Source of the DNA: Defluviicoccus vanus | Lineage (GTDB): Bacteria > Pseudomonadota > Alphaproteobacteria > Rhodospirillales > Defluviicoccaceae | Assembly: GCF_014672695.1 (NCBI RefSeq) | Contig: NZ_CP053923.1 | Location: 2,972,960 to 2,979,467 of the forward strand | Direction: 5' to 3' | DNA length: 6,508 bases | Shown here: positions 1 to 5,858 of the stretch, piece by piece | How positions within the stretch are numbered: the first letter of the stretch is position 1 | How the letters are laid out: every line of letters starts with the position of its first letter | Made by a program: the position numbers and the translations under genes | Notes under the pieces: model-generated | The model's database searches: none | Told to the model about the DNA's origin: nothing | What the model saw: the letters and a program-made list of their open reading frames with translations, nothing else

Positions 1-1
1 G

Positions 2-544
2 GCGGACAATGGCTACTTCAGCGAGGCGAATGTGCAGGCCTGTGTGGCCGGCGGGATCGAACCGCTGATCGCACTTGGTCGCGAGGCGCATCATCTCAGC
101 CTGCAAGAGCGCTTCGCTGCGGCGCCACCGGCGCCCGAAGACCCCACCCCGGTTCAGGCGATGGCGTATCGGCTGCGCACACCGCAGGGCCGCGCGCTCT
201 ACGCCCTGCGCAAGCAGACGCCCGAGCCAGTGTTTGGCATCATCAAGTCCGTGCTGGGGTTCCGGCAGTTCCTGCTGCGCGGGCTCAATGCCGCCCGTGG
301 CGAGTGGAGGCTTGTGACCATGGCATGGAACCTGAAGCGGATGTTCGCCCTCAGCCGCGCCGTCCAGCCTGCGCGGCCAGTTCCGCAGGCGCGCCAGCGC
401 GACCGCACCGCCCAAAATGGCGCTGACAGAGGCGCCGACGCACCGATCCCTACGCAGGTCCGGCGACGCCCGAGACGCAAGTCCGACAGGCTGCTAGCCT
501 CATCAATCCCCTCATTTAAGCTATGTTCGTCAGTTGGGCGGTGA
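2..544 (+). CDS. IS1182-like DDE transposase, C-terminal fragment (5' end outside window)
   Basis: This reading frame enters from the left edge already open, so only the C-terminal part of the protein is present. The first residues, ADNGYFSEAN, match the block around the second catalytic aspartate of IS1182/DDE_Tnp_1 transposases (D at fragment residue 2). RKQTPEPVFGIIK (glutamate at about residue 75), followed by GFRQFLLRGL and RGEWRLVTMAWNLKRMFAL, matches the catalytic-glutamate block and the usual C-terminal end of that family. After MFALS (about position 353) the sequence becomes arginine- and proline-rich and is not recognisable. The stop codon at 542-544 lies inside the neighbouring IS10-like element, whose left end is at about 499. 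The last 15 or so residues are therefore encoded by the inserted element, and the native 3' end has been lost or displaced. Function by itself is unlikely. Family assignment rests on remembered motifs. Confidence 0.8.
   Translation, partial: ADNGYFSEANVQACVAGGIEPLIALGREAHHLSLQERFAAAPPAPEDPTPVQAMAYRLRTPQGRALYALRKQTPEPVFGIIKSVLGFRQFLLRGLNAARGEWRLVTMAWNLKRMFALSRAVQPARPVPQARQRDRTAQNGADRGADAPIPTQVRRRPRRKSDRLLASSIPSFKLCSSVGR
499..517 (+). repeat. Left terminal inverted repeat of the IS10-like element
   Basis: CTCATCAATCCCCTCATTT. The inner 13 bp (505-517) is an exact inverted match to 1775-1787. The outer CTCA matches 4409-4412, now separated by the IS21 insertion. The transposase stop codon (TAA, 516-518 on the minus strand) overlaps this repeat. 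Confidence 0.8.
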
Positions 545-1675
545 TTGGTTTGTTTTTTAGCATTTCGAGGAACCTTTCGATCAACGGCCGGAGGCGGGGT
601 TCGGGCATGGCCGGGATGAGGTCGTAGAGCATGCAGCCCTGGCGGAACAGGGAATGGGTTCGGCGTTTGGCGGTGTTGACCTTGAGGTGGCGGTCCATGC
701 CGAGCGCTTCGCCGGCCTCGCCGAGCAGGGTGAGGAACAGCACGGCGAAGGCGTTGAGCAGGAGCAGGCGGTCGCGGCGCTGCGGATCGCCGATGCGCAC
801 GGCGCCGAGCCCCATGCCGAAGCGCAGATCTTGGTGTCGCGGAAGCTGGGCTCGATGGTCCAGCGTCTGGCGTAGAGGTTGACGATTTCGCGGGCCGATG
901 CGTCTGCCTTGCTCGTCGCCAAACACCAGGGCTCCTTCATCGCCTTGGCGTGGACACAGACGACGGCGCCGACCGGTTGCGCGGCGGCAGTGACCGAGGC
1001 GCCGCGCAGATGGCGCGCCCGGCCGCCCTTGCCGACCCACTCGGCCGCCGCCCGGCTTTCTCCGTCGGCGGCGTCGACGCGGATGTCGCCGCGGAACCGG
1101 ATGACATAGGCGAAGCCCAATTTCGTCAGATAATCGAACAGTTTGCGGTCGCCGAAGCCGCGGTCGGCGAGGATCGTCGCCGTCGTCCCCGCCGGCAACA
1201 CCCCGGCAAGGCGGCCGAGACACGCATCCTCGATGGCGTTGCGCTGGCCCGCCAGTTCCGCCTTCAGCATCGTCAGCCACAACAGCGGCGTCGCCCGGCC
1301 GTGCCCGGTCACCAGATTGAGCGCCAGCGTCGCCTGCCCGTCGGCGTCGAAATCGGTCCAGTCCATGGCGACGACGATTTCCTTGCGGCCGCCAACCGCC
1401 TCCGGAACCCATTGCCCGAACATCTCCCAGACGGAGACGCCGGCGTTGCTCAGCAGCCTGTCGACCTGTTTGACCGCATGCTTGGTCAGCAATCCCCGCG
1501 CCTGCGCCAACGCATGGCCGATCATCGAAACCGCCAGCGACGCACCGGTCATCACCCCCAGCGTGCCGTTGGCCAGCGACGCGATCCGTTTGGCGTGAAC
1601 ATGCCCCGCGAAAACCCCATCAAGAAACCGACGAACGTCGGTCAAACGAAACTCAGGACGCGCTACCCCGTTCAC
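516..1675 (-). pseudogene. IS10-like (IS4 family) transposase, frameshifted
   Basis: DDE transposase that would cut and paste the IS10-like element. It starts at a GTG (1675) preceded by the purine-rich GGGGTGGGGAA; an in-frame TGA lies just upstream and there is no earlier start. The first frame carries the catalytic residues: D105 in AMDWTDFD, D171 in ILADRGFGD, and E275 within YARRWTIEPSFRDTK, a correct Y(2)R(3)E(6)K signature (Y268, R271, E275, K282), typical of the IS4 family. KEPW followed by an LAT motif, and the spacing after the signature, resemble IS10 transposase. Directly after RDTK the frame is lost at about 830/831: one frame ends at 581, while the expected continuation (DLRFGMGLGAVR through to NTAKRRTHSLFRQG) is in the next frame, ending at 516. 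One missing base, probably a C in the plus-strand ATC(C)TTGG, explains it. Repaired, the protein would be 386 residues, near the IS10 length. All catalytic residues lie before the break, but the C-terminal region is lost. Confidence 0.85.
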
Positions 1676-1774
1676 TTCCCCACCCCAACCCTCGAAACCT
1701 TCCTCTCACCCTGCATAACCGACCGCCGCCGCAAAGCTCATCCGTAGCAACCCATTGATCCGTATCAAAACTCA

Positions 1775-1787
1775 AAATGAGGGGATT
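1775..1787 (-). repeat. Right terminal inverted repeat of the IS10-like element, inner part
   Basis: AAATGAGGGGATT is the exact reverse complement of 505-517. The IS21 element begins directly after it, at 1788. The outermost six bases of this end now lie at 4407-4412 (CCTGAG) on the far side of the IS21 element. Confidence 0.8.
1782..1787. repeat. Target site duplication of the IS21 element, left copy
   Basis: GGGATT immediately before the element's TGT. It is part of the IS10-like terminal repeat. Confidence 0.88.
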
Positions 1788-1823
1788 TGTCAACGGCGGA
1801 GCAATTCTGGGCCACTGTAGCGG
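1788..1823 (+). repeat. IS21-family left terminal repeat (L1)
   Basis: The outer end of the element, beginning TGTCAACGGCGG and containing GGGCCACTGTAGCGG. It pairs as an inverted repeat with 4366-4400. IstA is expected to bind such ends. Confidence 0.8.
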
Positions 1824-1840
1824 AGTCAAAGCAGGCCATT
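1822..1840 (+). repeat. IS21-family internal end repeat (L2)
   Basis: GGAGTCAAAGCAGGCCATT matches the reverse complement of 4325-4343 (GGAGTAAAATCTGGCCAGT) at 15 of 19 bases. Several subterminal copies of a transposase-binding site are typical of the IS21 family. Confidence 0.6.
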
Positions 1841-1858
1841 TGGGCGAGAGCGGTGCAA

Positions 1859-2791
1859 TCACGGCAAGGGGCCCGATCGGGCCCCTTGCCGTGCGTCGGC
1901 TTTGCCTCGGGGATCAGGGCTTGCTGGTTTCGCCGGTCTCGGGATCGACGGTCTCGGCGGTGGTCTGGTTTTGCTCCGCCCGATCGGCTGCGGTGGGGGA
2001 CGACGACGTCCGGCGGATTGCTTCAACCGGTAGCTGTCGCCGTTCATGGTGAGGATATGGACGTGGTGGGTCAGGCGGTCGAGCAGCGCGCCGGTGAGCC
2101 GTTCCGATCCCAGCACCGAGGTCCAGTCCTCGAACGGCAGATTGGAGGTGACGAGGGTCGAGCCGCGCTCGTAGCGCTGGGAGAACACCTCGAACAGAAG
2201 TTCCGCCCCGGTCGGCGACAGCGGCAGGTAACCGAGTTCGTCGACGATGAGCAACATCACCGACTGGAGATCGCGTTGCAGCTTCAGCAAGCGGCGCTCG
2301 TCACGCGCCTCCATCAACTGGTGCACGAGGGCGGCTGCGGTGGTGAAGGCGACGGTGAACCCCTTCTGGCAGGCGGCAAGAGCGAGGGCGAGCCCGACAT
2401 GGGTCTTGCCGGTGCCACTGTTGCCGAGCGCGATGACGTTCTCCCGGCGCAGGATGAACTCGCAGCGGGCCAGCTCGAGCACCAGCATCTTGTTGAGGCT
2501 GGGAATCGCGGTGAAGTCGAAGGTGTCGAGGCTTTTGACCGCCGGGAAGCGTGCTGCCTTGATCCGCCGCTCGACCATTCGGCGTTCTCGGTCGATCAGT
2601 TCGAGTTCCACCAGGCGCAGCAGATAGCGGGGATGATCGACGCCGTCGCGTGCGCATTCGCGGGCGATCTTGTCGTATTCCCGCAGAACGGTCGGCAGCT
2701 TCAACTGCTTGAGGTGATGCGCCAGCAGAACCTGCGGTGTGCCGCTTGTCGTTCCCGCCGGCATCGCATCAGCGCCCGCCTTGCCGGTCAT
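1859..2791 (-). CDS. istB: IS21-family helper ATPase IstB
   Basis: IstB is the AAA+ ATPase that assembles on DNA and directs the IstA transposase to the target. The N-terminal region (about 15-100, with LLAHHLKQLKLPTVLREYD) is the usual IstB helical domain. The Walker A motif is GNSGTGKT at 123-130, Walker B is LLIVDE at 180-185, and the sensor-like TSN is at 215-217. HHVHILTMNGDSYRLK near 242-257 is the normal family end. The ATG overlaps the istA stop as ATGA (2788-2791), so translation is probably coupled and this start is secure. The frame is intact at 310 residues, some 50-60 longer than usual. The extra tail after about residue 260 is Arg/Pro-rich and its last residues are encoded by a perfect 32-bp palindrome, so the tail is probably read-through sequence and not a domain. 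Confidence 0.93.
   Translation of the reverse strand: MTGKAGADAMPAGTTSGTPQVLLAHHLKQLKLPTVLREYDKIARECARDGVDHPRYLLRLVELELIDRERRMVERRIKAARFPAVKSLDTFDFTAIPSLNKMLVLELARCEFILRRENVIALGNSGTGKTHVGLALALAACQKGFTVAFTTAAALVHQLMEARDERRLLKLQRDLQSVMLLIVDELGYLPLSPTGAELLFEVFSQRYERGSTLVTSNLPFEDWTSVLGSERLTGALLDRLTHHVHILTMNGDSYRLKQSAGRRRPPPQPIGRSKTRPPPRPSIPRPAKPASPDPRGKADARQGARSGPLP
1861..1892. terminator. Perfect 32-bp palindrome at the 3' end of istB, possible transcription stop
   Basis: The 16-base half ACGGCAAGGGGCCCGA is followed at once by its exact reverse complement, centred between 1876 and 1877. As RNA it would form a very stable GC-rich hairpin of up to about 14 pairs with a tiny loop. It overlaps the last codons of istB; the stop codon is at 1859-1861. 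No run of T follows on either strand, so it is not a classical rho-independent terminator. It could insulate the element from outside transcription, block translation of incoming messages, or stabilise the istAB message. Confidence 0.5.
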
Positions 2792-4288
2792 GCCGTTGTC
2801 CCGGGAACGAGAACGGCGTAGTCAGCCGCCGCCGTCATCCTGACGTCCATTTTCGGCAGATGTGGATAGGCCGTCAGGTCGAGCCGGGCCGGCCGCCGCT
2901 CGACGCGCGCCAGAGCAATCTGCTTGACCGCATCAAAGCCGATGACGCCGAGCCGGATCGCTTCGCTGACCGCGCTCGCCACCATCTCCATCGGGATCGC
3001 CTCCATCAGCCGCAGCACCTGGATGAACTCCCGCCTGCCGCGGTTGCCCATGTGCGCCTCGAGGAGATGGCGCAGGTGCTGGAACGCCTCCGGCAGATCC
3101 CAGTCTTTCAGCGCCGCCGCCTGGTCGAGGGCATTCGGCTTCGTCTCGATCAGCGCCAGATAGTGCAGCGGCTCGAATACGAAGGTGCCCGTGCCATAGC
3201 AGCGACGATGCCGGGCGATCGCCTCGCCGGCACAAAGGATCACCACCTCGTCGACGAAGCCCTTCACCACAACATCCCGGAAGCCGTATGCCGTCGGTAC
3301 CGAGTAGTCGTTGCCGCGGTAGCGGACCAGGGCGGTCGATGAGACACGGGCCGCCCGCTTCTCGCTCGGCTCCAATGGCACCGCCGGCAAATCCCGGAAG
3401 GCTTCGAGGTCGGCGACGAGACGCTCGCCGATGGTTTCGCCGTGGCGACCGGCGCGTTCGCCTCGTCGCTGCCGGCAGCGCTCTTCCAGCATGGCATTGA
3501 GATCGTCGAAGCTTGCCGCCTGGGGGATCGGCGTCAGGAAGTTCGATCGAGCATACTTCACCAGCCCCTCGACCTTGCCCTTGTCGTTGCCCTTGCCGGG
3601 ACGGCCGAAGCGATCCTGGAACAGGTAATGGCTCTGCAGTTCCGTAAAGGCCCGGGTGCGCTCCCGCCTGCCGTCGCCGCAGATCTTCGCCACCGCGAGC
3701 GTCGTGTTGTCGTAAAGCACCGACAACGGCACGCCGCCGAAGAATGCGAATGCCGACACATGCCCGTCGAGGAAGGGCTTCCGTCGTCTCCGCCGGATAG
3801 GCCTTCACGAAAGGAGTATCCGATTGCGGCAGGTCCATGCAGAAGAAGTGGATCTTCTGCCGGACGCCGCCGATCACGCCGATCGCCTCGCCAAAGTCGA
3901 CCTGCGCATGACCGGACGGATGAGCCAGCGGCACGAAGGTCTCCCGCAATCTCCCCCGAGCAACCCGGACGTAGTCCCTCACCACCGTCAGACCGCCGGC
4001 ATAACCGTGCTCGTCGCGCAGTCGCTCGAAGATCCGCTTGGCCGAATGCCGCTGCTTCGAAGGCGCCGTCCTGTCGGCCTCGAGGATGGCGTCGATCACC
4101 GGCAGCAGCACCCCGAGCTTCGGCTTCTTCACCGGCTTCGTTCGCGTGTAGCCGGGCGGCAACGAGAACCGGCACATCTTCGAAACCGTCTCACGGCTCA
4201 GCCCGAACACCCGGGCCGCCTCACGCCGGCTGTTGCCCTCGATGAAAACGAAATGCCGAACGGCGGCGTAGACTTCCACGGCAAACAT
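2788..4288 (-). pseudogene. istA: IS21-family transposase IstA, frameshifted
   Basis: IstA is the DDE transposase of IS21-family elements. I chose the ATG at 4286-4288 (MFAVEVYAAV), the usual family start, with GGGG just before it; a GTG at 4304-4306 in the same frame is an alternative. A helix-turn-helix (SRREAARVFGLSRETVSKM, about 20-38) is followed by the catalytic core: D131 in HAQVDFGEA, D193 in LYDNTTLAV and E240 in KGKVEG, then the Mu-transposase-like C-terminal half with NDYSVP. The frame breaks after AYPAETTEA (residue 171): an extra base in the plus-strand run GGAAGGGCTT (3775-3777) shifts the frame, and the rest, FLDGHVSAFAFF onward, continues in the next frame to 2788. Removing one base gives a 499-residue protein of normal length. 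As read, D193 and E240 are lost, so the product should be inactive. The downstream part could still be translated from an internal GTG (3757-3759). Confidence 0.9.
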
Positions 4289-4324
4289 CCCCGGCCGCCC
4301 CCACAAAAAAGAGACAGCCTAACC

Positions 4325-4343
4325 ACTGGCCAGATTTTACTCC
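4325..4343 (-). repeat. IS21-family internal end repeat (R2)
   Basis: Inverted partner of L2 (1822-1840), 15 of 19 bases identical. It sits between the outer right repeat and the istA start, so IstA binding here could also affect istA transcription; that last point is inference. Confidence 0.6.
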
Positions 4344-4365
4344 GGCGCGGCCGCACCAATCGCCG

Positions 4366-4400
4366 CCGCTACGTGGCCTAATTTGTCACCGCCATACACA
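4366..4400 (-). repeat. IS21-family right terminal repeat (R1)
   Basis: Read inward it begins TGTGTATGGCGG and contains GGCCACGTAGCGG. It pairs with L1 with one gap and 25 aligned matches. Confidence 0.8.
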
Positions 4401-4406
4401 GGGATT
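4401..4406. repeat. Target site duplication of the IS21 element, right copy
   Basis: GGGATT immediately after the element's ACA, identical to 1782-1787. It is followed by CCTGAG, the outermost part of the IS10-like right end. Confidence 0.88.
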
Positions 4407-4412
4407 CCTGAG

Positions 4413-4805
4413 CCGCGACCCGGCAACTATGCCGTGTTGCGCAGATCTGCCCTATCTAAGGTGCGCACCTAACCTATGCGGCCCGCGTCAGCACTATAGC
4501 AACCTGGCAAATCGGTAAGTTACCACCATCGGCGGCCGTCGCTGCCGGCGCAGCGGAACGTACGTGGTTTGATCTCCGAATTCTCTTTGGCTTCACCCCG
4601 TCCGGCGCTTCTGTGAACTACCCGACAAATTTTGCGGTTTCTTCAGCGGTAATATGCCTTCTGTGACGAGGAAAAATAAATTCCACGGCACAGGAAACAA
4701 AAGCGCGCTATCGCCGATTTTGGTGAAAAATTAACTCACCAAGACAAAATAGACAAAGCGAAGCGTGGATTGAAGAGGCATTAATCTCTTTAAGAGTGAG
4801 CCACC
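4413..4805. other. Non-coding stretch between the insertion sequences and the radC-like gene
   Basis: No convincing gene is present on either strand. The left part (4413-4600) is GC-rich and contains the exact palindrome AGGTGCGCACCT (4459-4470) and GGTAAGTTACC (4514-4524). The right part (4621-4800) drops to about 42% GC by hand count, against roughly 60% or more around it, and looks like the promoter and leader of the radC-like gene. It holds the inverted pair TTGGTGA/TCACCAA. No target duplication of the IS10-like element could be identified at its left edge. Confidence 0.6.
4720..4742. promoter_or_regulatory. Inverted repeat upstream of the radC-like gene, possible operator
   Basis: TTGGTGA (4720-4726) and TCACCAA (4736-4742) form an exact 7-bp inverted repeat with a 9-bp AT-rich spacer, a geometry common for dimeric helix-turn-helix regulators. 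It lies about 65 bp before the start codon in AT-rich sequence. A promoter could overlap it, but I see no good -35/-10 pair. Function is inferred from shape and position only. Confidence 0.3.
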
Positions 4806-5747
4806 ATGACCGCGACATCAACTTACAGTATTTCGGTGACGCAGGACATTTCCATTGCTGGAAACAATTCTGATTGCAATTTTGACGGCGCCTCGAGTAC
4901 GAGCGCTGGTCTTGCGGAAGCGATGGGATGGGTCGGTCATGGTGGGGTCGACGCGGCCACGCAGCGTGGCGAAAAAGGTCGCGTCACCGAAGTCGCACCG
5001 TCCGTGAGCGGCGAAGACGTCGATTTGCGTTGGAAGGTGTTGTGCTCGCAAGCCCTCGCAGCAAGCGAAAAAGCGCTGTCCGATGAAGATCTTCTGGCTC
5101 TCCTGCTAACGCACGGCGGATCCCCTGCCACGTCGCGCCGGATGGCTACACAGCTGATTTCTCGCTTCGAGACGTTCGGCAGCGTCATCAGCGCGCGGAC
5201 CGAACAAATTCGCAGCGCGGCGGACATCGACCCGGGCACGATCGACTTTCTCCGGTTGGTTCGCGCCGCTGGGACACGGCTGGCTCGCGAAGAGTGCAGC
5301 GACCGCCCGGTCGTCGATAGCTGGGACAAATTGATCGCCTACCTGCGGACAGCGATGGCTCATGAGACGATCGAGCAGTTTCGCGTCCTCTTTCTCGACC
5401 GCCGCAACGTGCTGATTGCGGACGAAGTGCAACATCGCGGAACGATTGACCACACGCCGGTTTACCCGCGCGAGGTTGTCAAGCGGGCGCTGGACCTCGA
5501 TGCCTCGGCCATCATCATGGCGCATAATCACCCGAGCAATCACCCTGCGCCATCGAAAGCCGACGTCGAGATGACCCGCACGGTTCGCGAAATCGTGGAA
5601 AGCCTCGGCATTGCCCTGCATGACCACATCGTCATCTCTCGGCGCGGCCATACCAGCTTTCGTCAGATGGGGTTGCTTGACGGCGCGCCCTCCCACCGGC
5701 GGACCAATCTTGCCGACCACCAGCCTACGCTGATGGAGGCTGCTTAG
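4806..5747 (+). CDS. RadC-family JAB/MPN-domain protein
   Basis: RadC-like proteins combine an N-terminal helical segment with a JAB1/MPN metalloprotease-like domain; despite the name, a DNA-repair role is not established, and they are common on mobile elements. Here ALSDEDLLALLLTHGG (about 90-105) and the helices to about 160 match the N-terminal RadC region. The JAB domain covers about 170-292, with the candidate metal and catalytic set E207 (ADEVQHRGT), H240 and H242 (AHNHPS) and D253 (PSKAD), all present. The usual HNHPSG is HNHPSN here. Residues 1-70 are an extra Ser/Thr/Gly-rich, less GC-rich extension with no recognised domain; M40 is a possible later start. The ATG at 4806 is preceded by AAGAGTGAG (4792-4800), a plausible ribosome-binding site with 5-bp spacing. 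No operon partner is evident, and the true substrate cannot be told from sequence. Confidence 0.85.
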   Translation: MTATSTYSISVTQDISIAGNNSDCNFDGASSTSAGLAEAMGWVGHGGVDAATQRGEKGRVTEVAPSVSGEDVDLRWKVLCSQALAASEKALSDEDLLALLLTHGGSPATSRRMATQLISRFETFGSVISARTEQIRSAADIDPGTIDFLRLVRAAGTRLAREECSDRPVVDSWDKLIAYLRTAMAHETIEQFRVLFLDRRNVLIADEVQHRGTIDHTPVYPREVVKRALDLDASAIIMAHNHPSNHPAPSKADVEMTRTVREIVESLGIALHDHIVISRRGHTSFRQMGLLDGAPSHRRTNLADHQPTLMEAA

Positions 5748-5763
5748 GCGGCGCCCGGTTTCA

Positions 5764-5858
5764 CTGGCCATCGATAGCGCCTTCTTCTATCTGGCCCATT
5801 GGGGTTATAATGACTGCGCCAGGTGCGTAATGCGGCGCTATCTGGCCTCAACTGGGGT
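5764..5858. repeat. Repeated CTGGCC motifs between the radC-like and CHASE2 genes, possible mobile-element end remnant
   Basis: CTGGCC occurs at 5764-5769, 5791-5796 and 5842-5847. The last two sit in a longer imperfect direct repeat: CTATCTGGCC then TGGGGT (5787-5796 with 5800-5805, and 5838-5847 with 5853-5858), 51 bp apart. On the minus strand the units read GGCCAG followed by AT- or TG-rich bases, similar in style to the repeated GGCCA sites at the ends of the IS21 element in this window. It could be the remnant of another such end, or a regulatory array for the CHASE2 gene. Confidence 0.4.
5806..5811 (+). promoter_or_regulatory. Candidate -10 box (TATAAT) before the CHASE2 gene
   Basis: An exact TATAAT hexamer lies 12-17 bp before the GTG candidate start and inside the repeated-motif block. 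No clear -35 element is seen 16-18 bp upstream, so this may be chance. If used, transcription would start very near 5818-5823, which would favour a start codon further downstream. Confidence 0.25.

Larger units (their letters stand above)
1788..4400 (-). mobile_element. IS21-family insertion sequence (istA-istB), complete ends with 6-bp target duplication
   Basis: The element is 2613 bp, begins TGT (1788-1790) and ends ACA (4398-4400). Its two ends form an imperfect inverted repeat of about 35 bp (25 aligned matches), with shared blocks GGCGG, GGCCAC and GTAGCGG. It is flanked by GGGATT at 1782-1787 and again at 4401-4406, a 6-bp target duplication within the 4-8 bp known for this family. The two genes, istA and istB, run leftward in the usual order. 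The insertion point lies in the right terminal repeat of the IS10-like element, so this element arrived later. Confidence 0.93.
499..4412 (-). mobile_element. IS4-family IS10-like insertion sequence, interrupted by an IS21-family element
   Basis: The element is defined by a transposase gene on the minus strand and by terminal inverted repeats. The left end reads CTCATCAATCCCCTCATTT (499-517). The right end read inward is CTCAGGAATCCCCTCATTT, which is rebuilt by joining 4412-4407 to 1787-1775 across the inserted IS21 element; 17 of 19 bases match. Known IS10 ends also start CTGA and carry ATCCCCT, which fits the transposase assignment. Without the insertion the element would be about 1.3 kb (499-1787 plus the final 6 bp at 4407-4412). 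I see no 9-bp direct repeat flanking 499 and 4412, so either the ends are off by a few bases or a rearrangement has removed the target duplication. Confidence 0.75.

Noticed and set aside
825..835. Programmed ribosomal frameshifting in the IS10-like transposase
   Set aside because: No slippery heptamer or downstream structure is apparent, and this family is not known for recoding in this place.
950..1747. 265-residue plus-strand open frame over the IS10-like transposase
   Set aside because: It is antisense to a clearly recognised transposase, has Arg/Gln/Pro-rich shadow composition, and shows no domain.
1861..1892. Replication origin, CRISPR repeat or recombination site at the 32-bp palindrome
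   Set aside because: It is a single copy at the end of istB without repeats, spacers, iterons or an adjacent recombinase or replication gene.
1787..2821. 344-residue plus-strand open frame over istB
   Set aside because: It lies opposite istB, which has Walker motifs. The length comes from high GC with few stop codons; no motif is visible.
3442..4245. 267-residue plus-strand open frame over istA
   Set aside because: Arg/Ser/Pro-rich antisense shadow of istA with no recognisable domain.
499..4412. Composite transposon carrying cargo genes
   Set aside because: Between the IS10-like ends there are only its own transposase and the IS21 genes; no second IS10-like copy and no passenger gene is present.
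5106..5771. 221-residue minus-strand open frame over the radC-like gene
   Set aside because: Antisense to a gene with an intact JAB metal-binding motif; composition is typical of a shadow frame.
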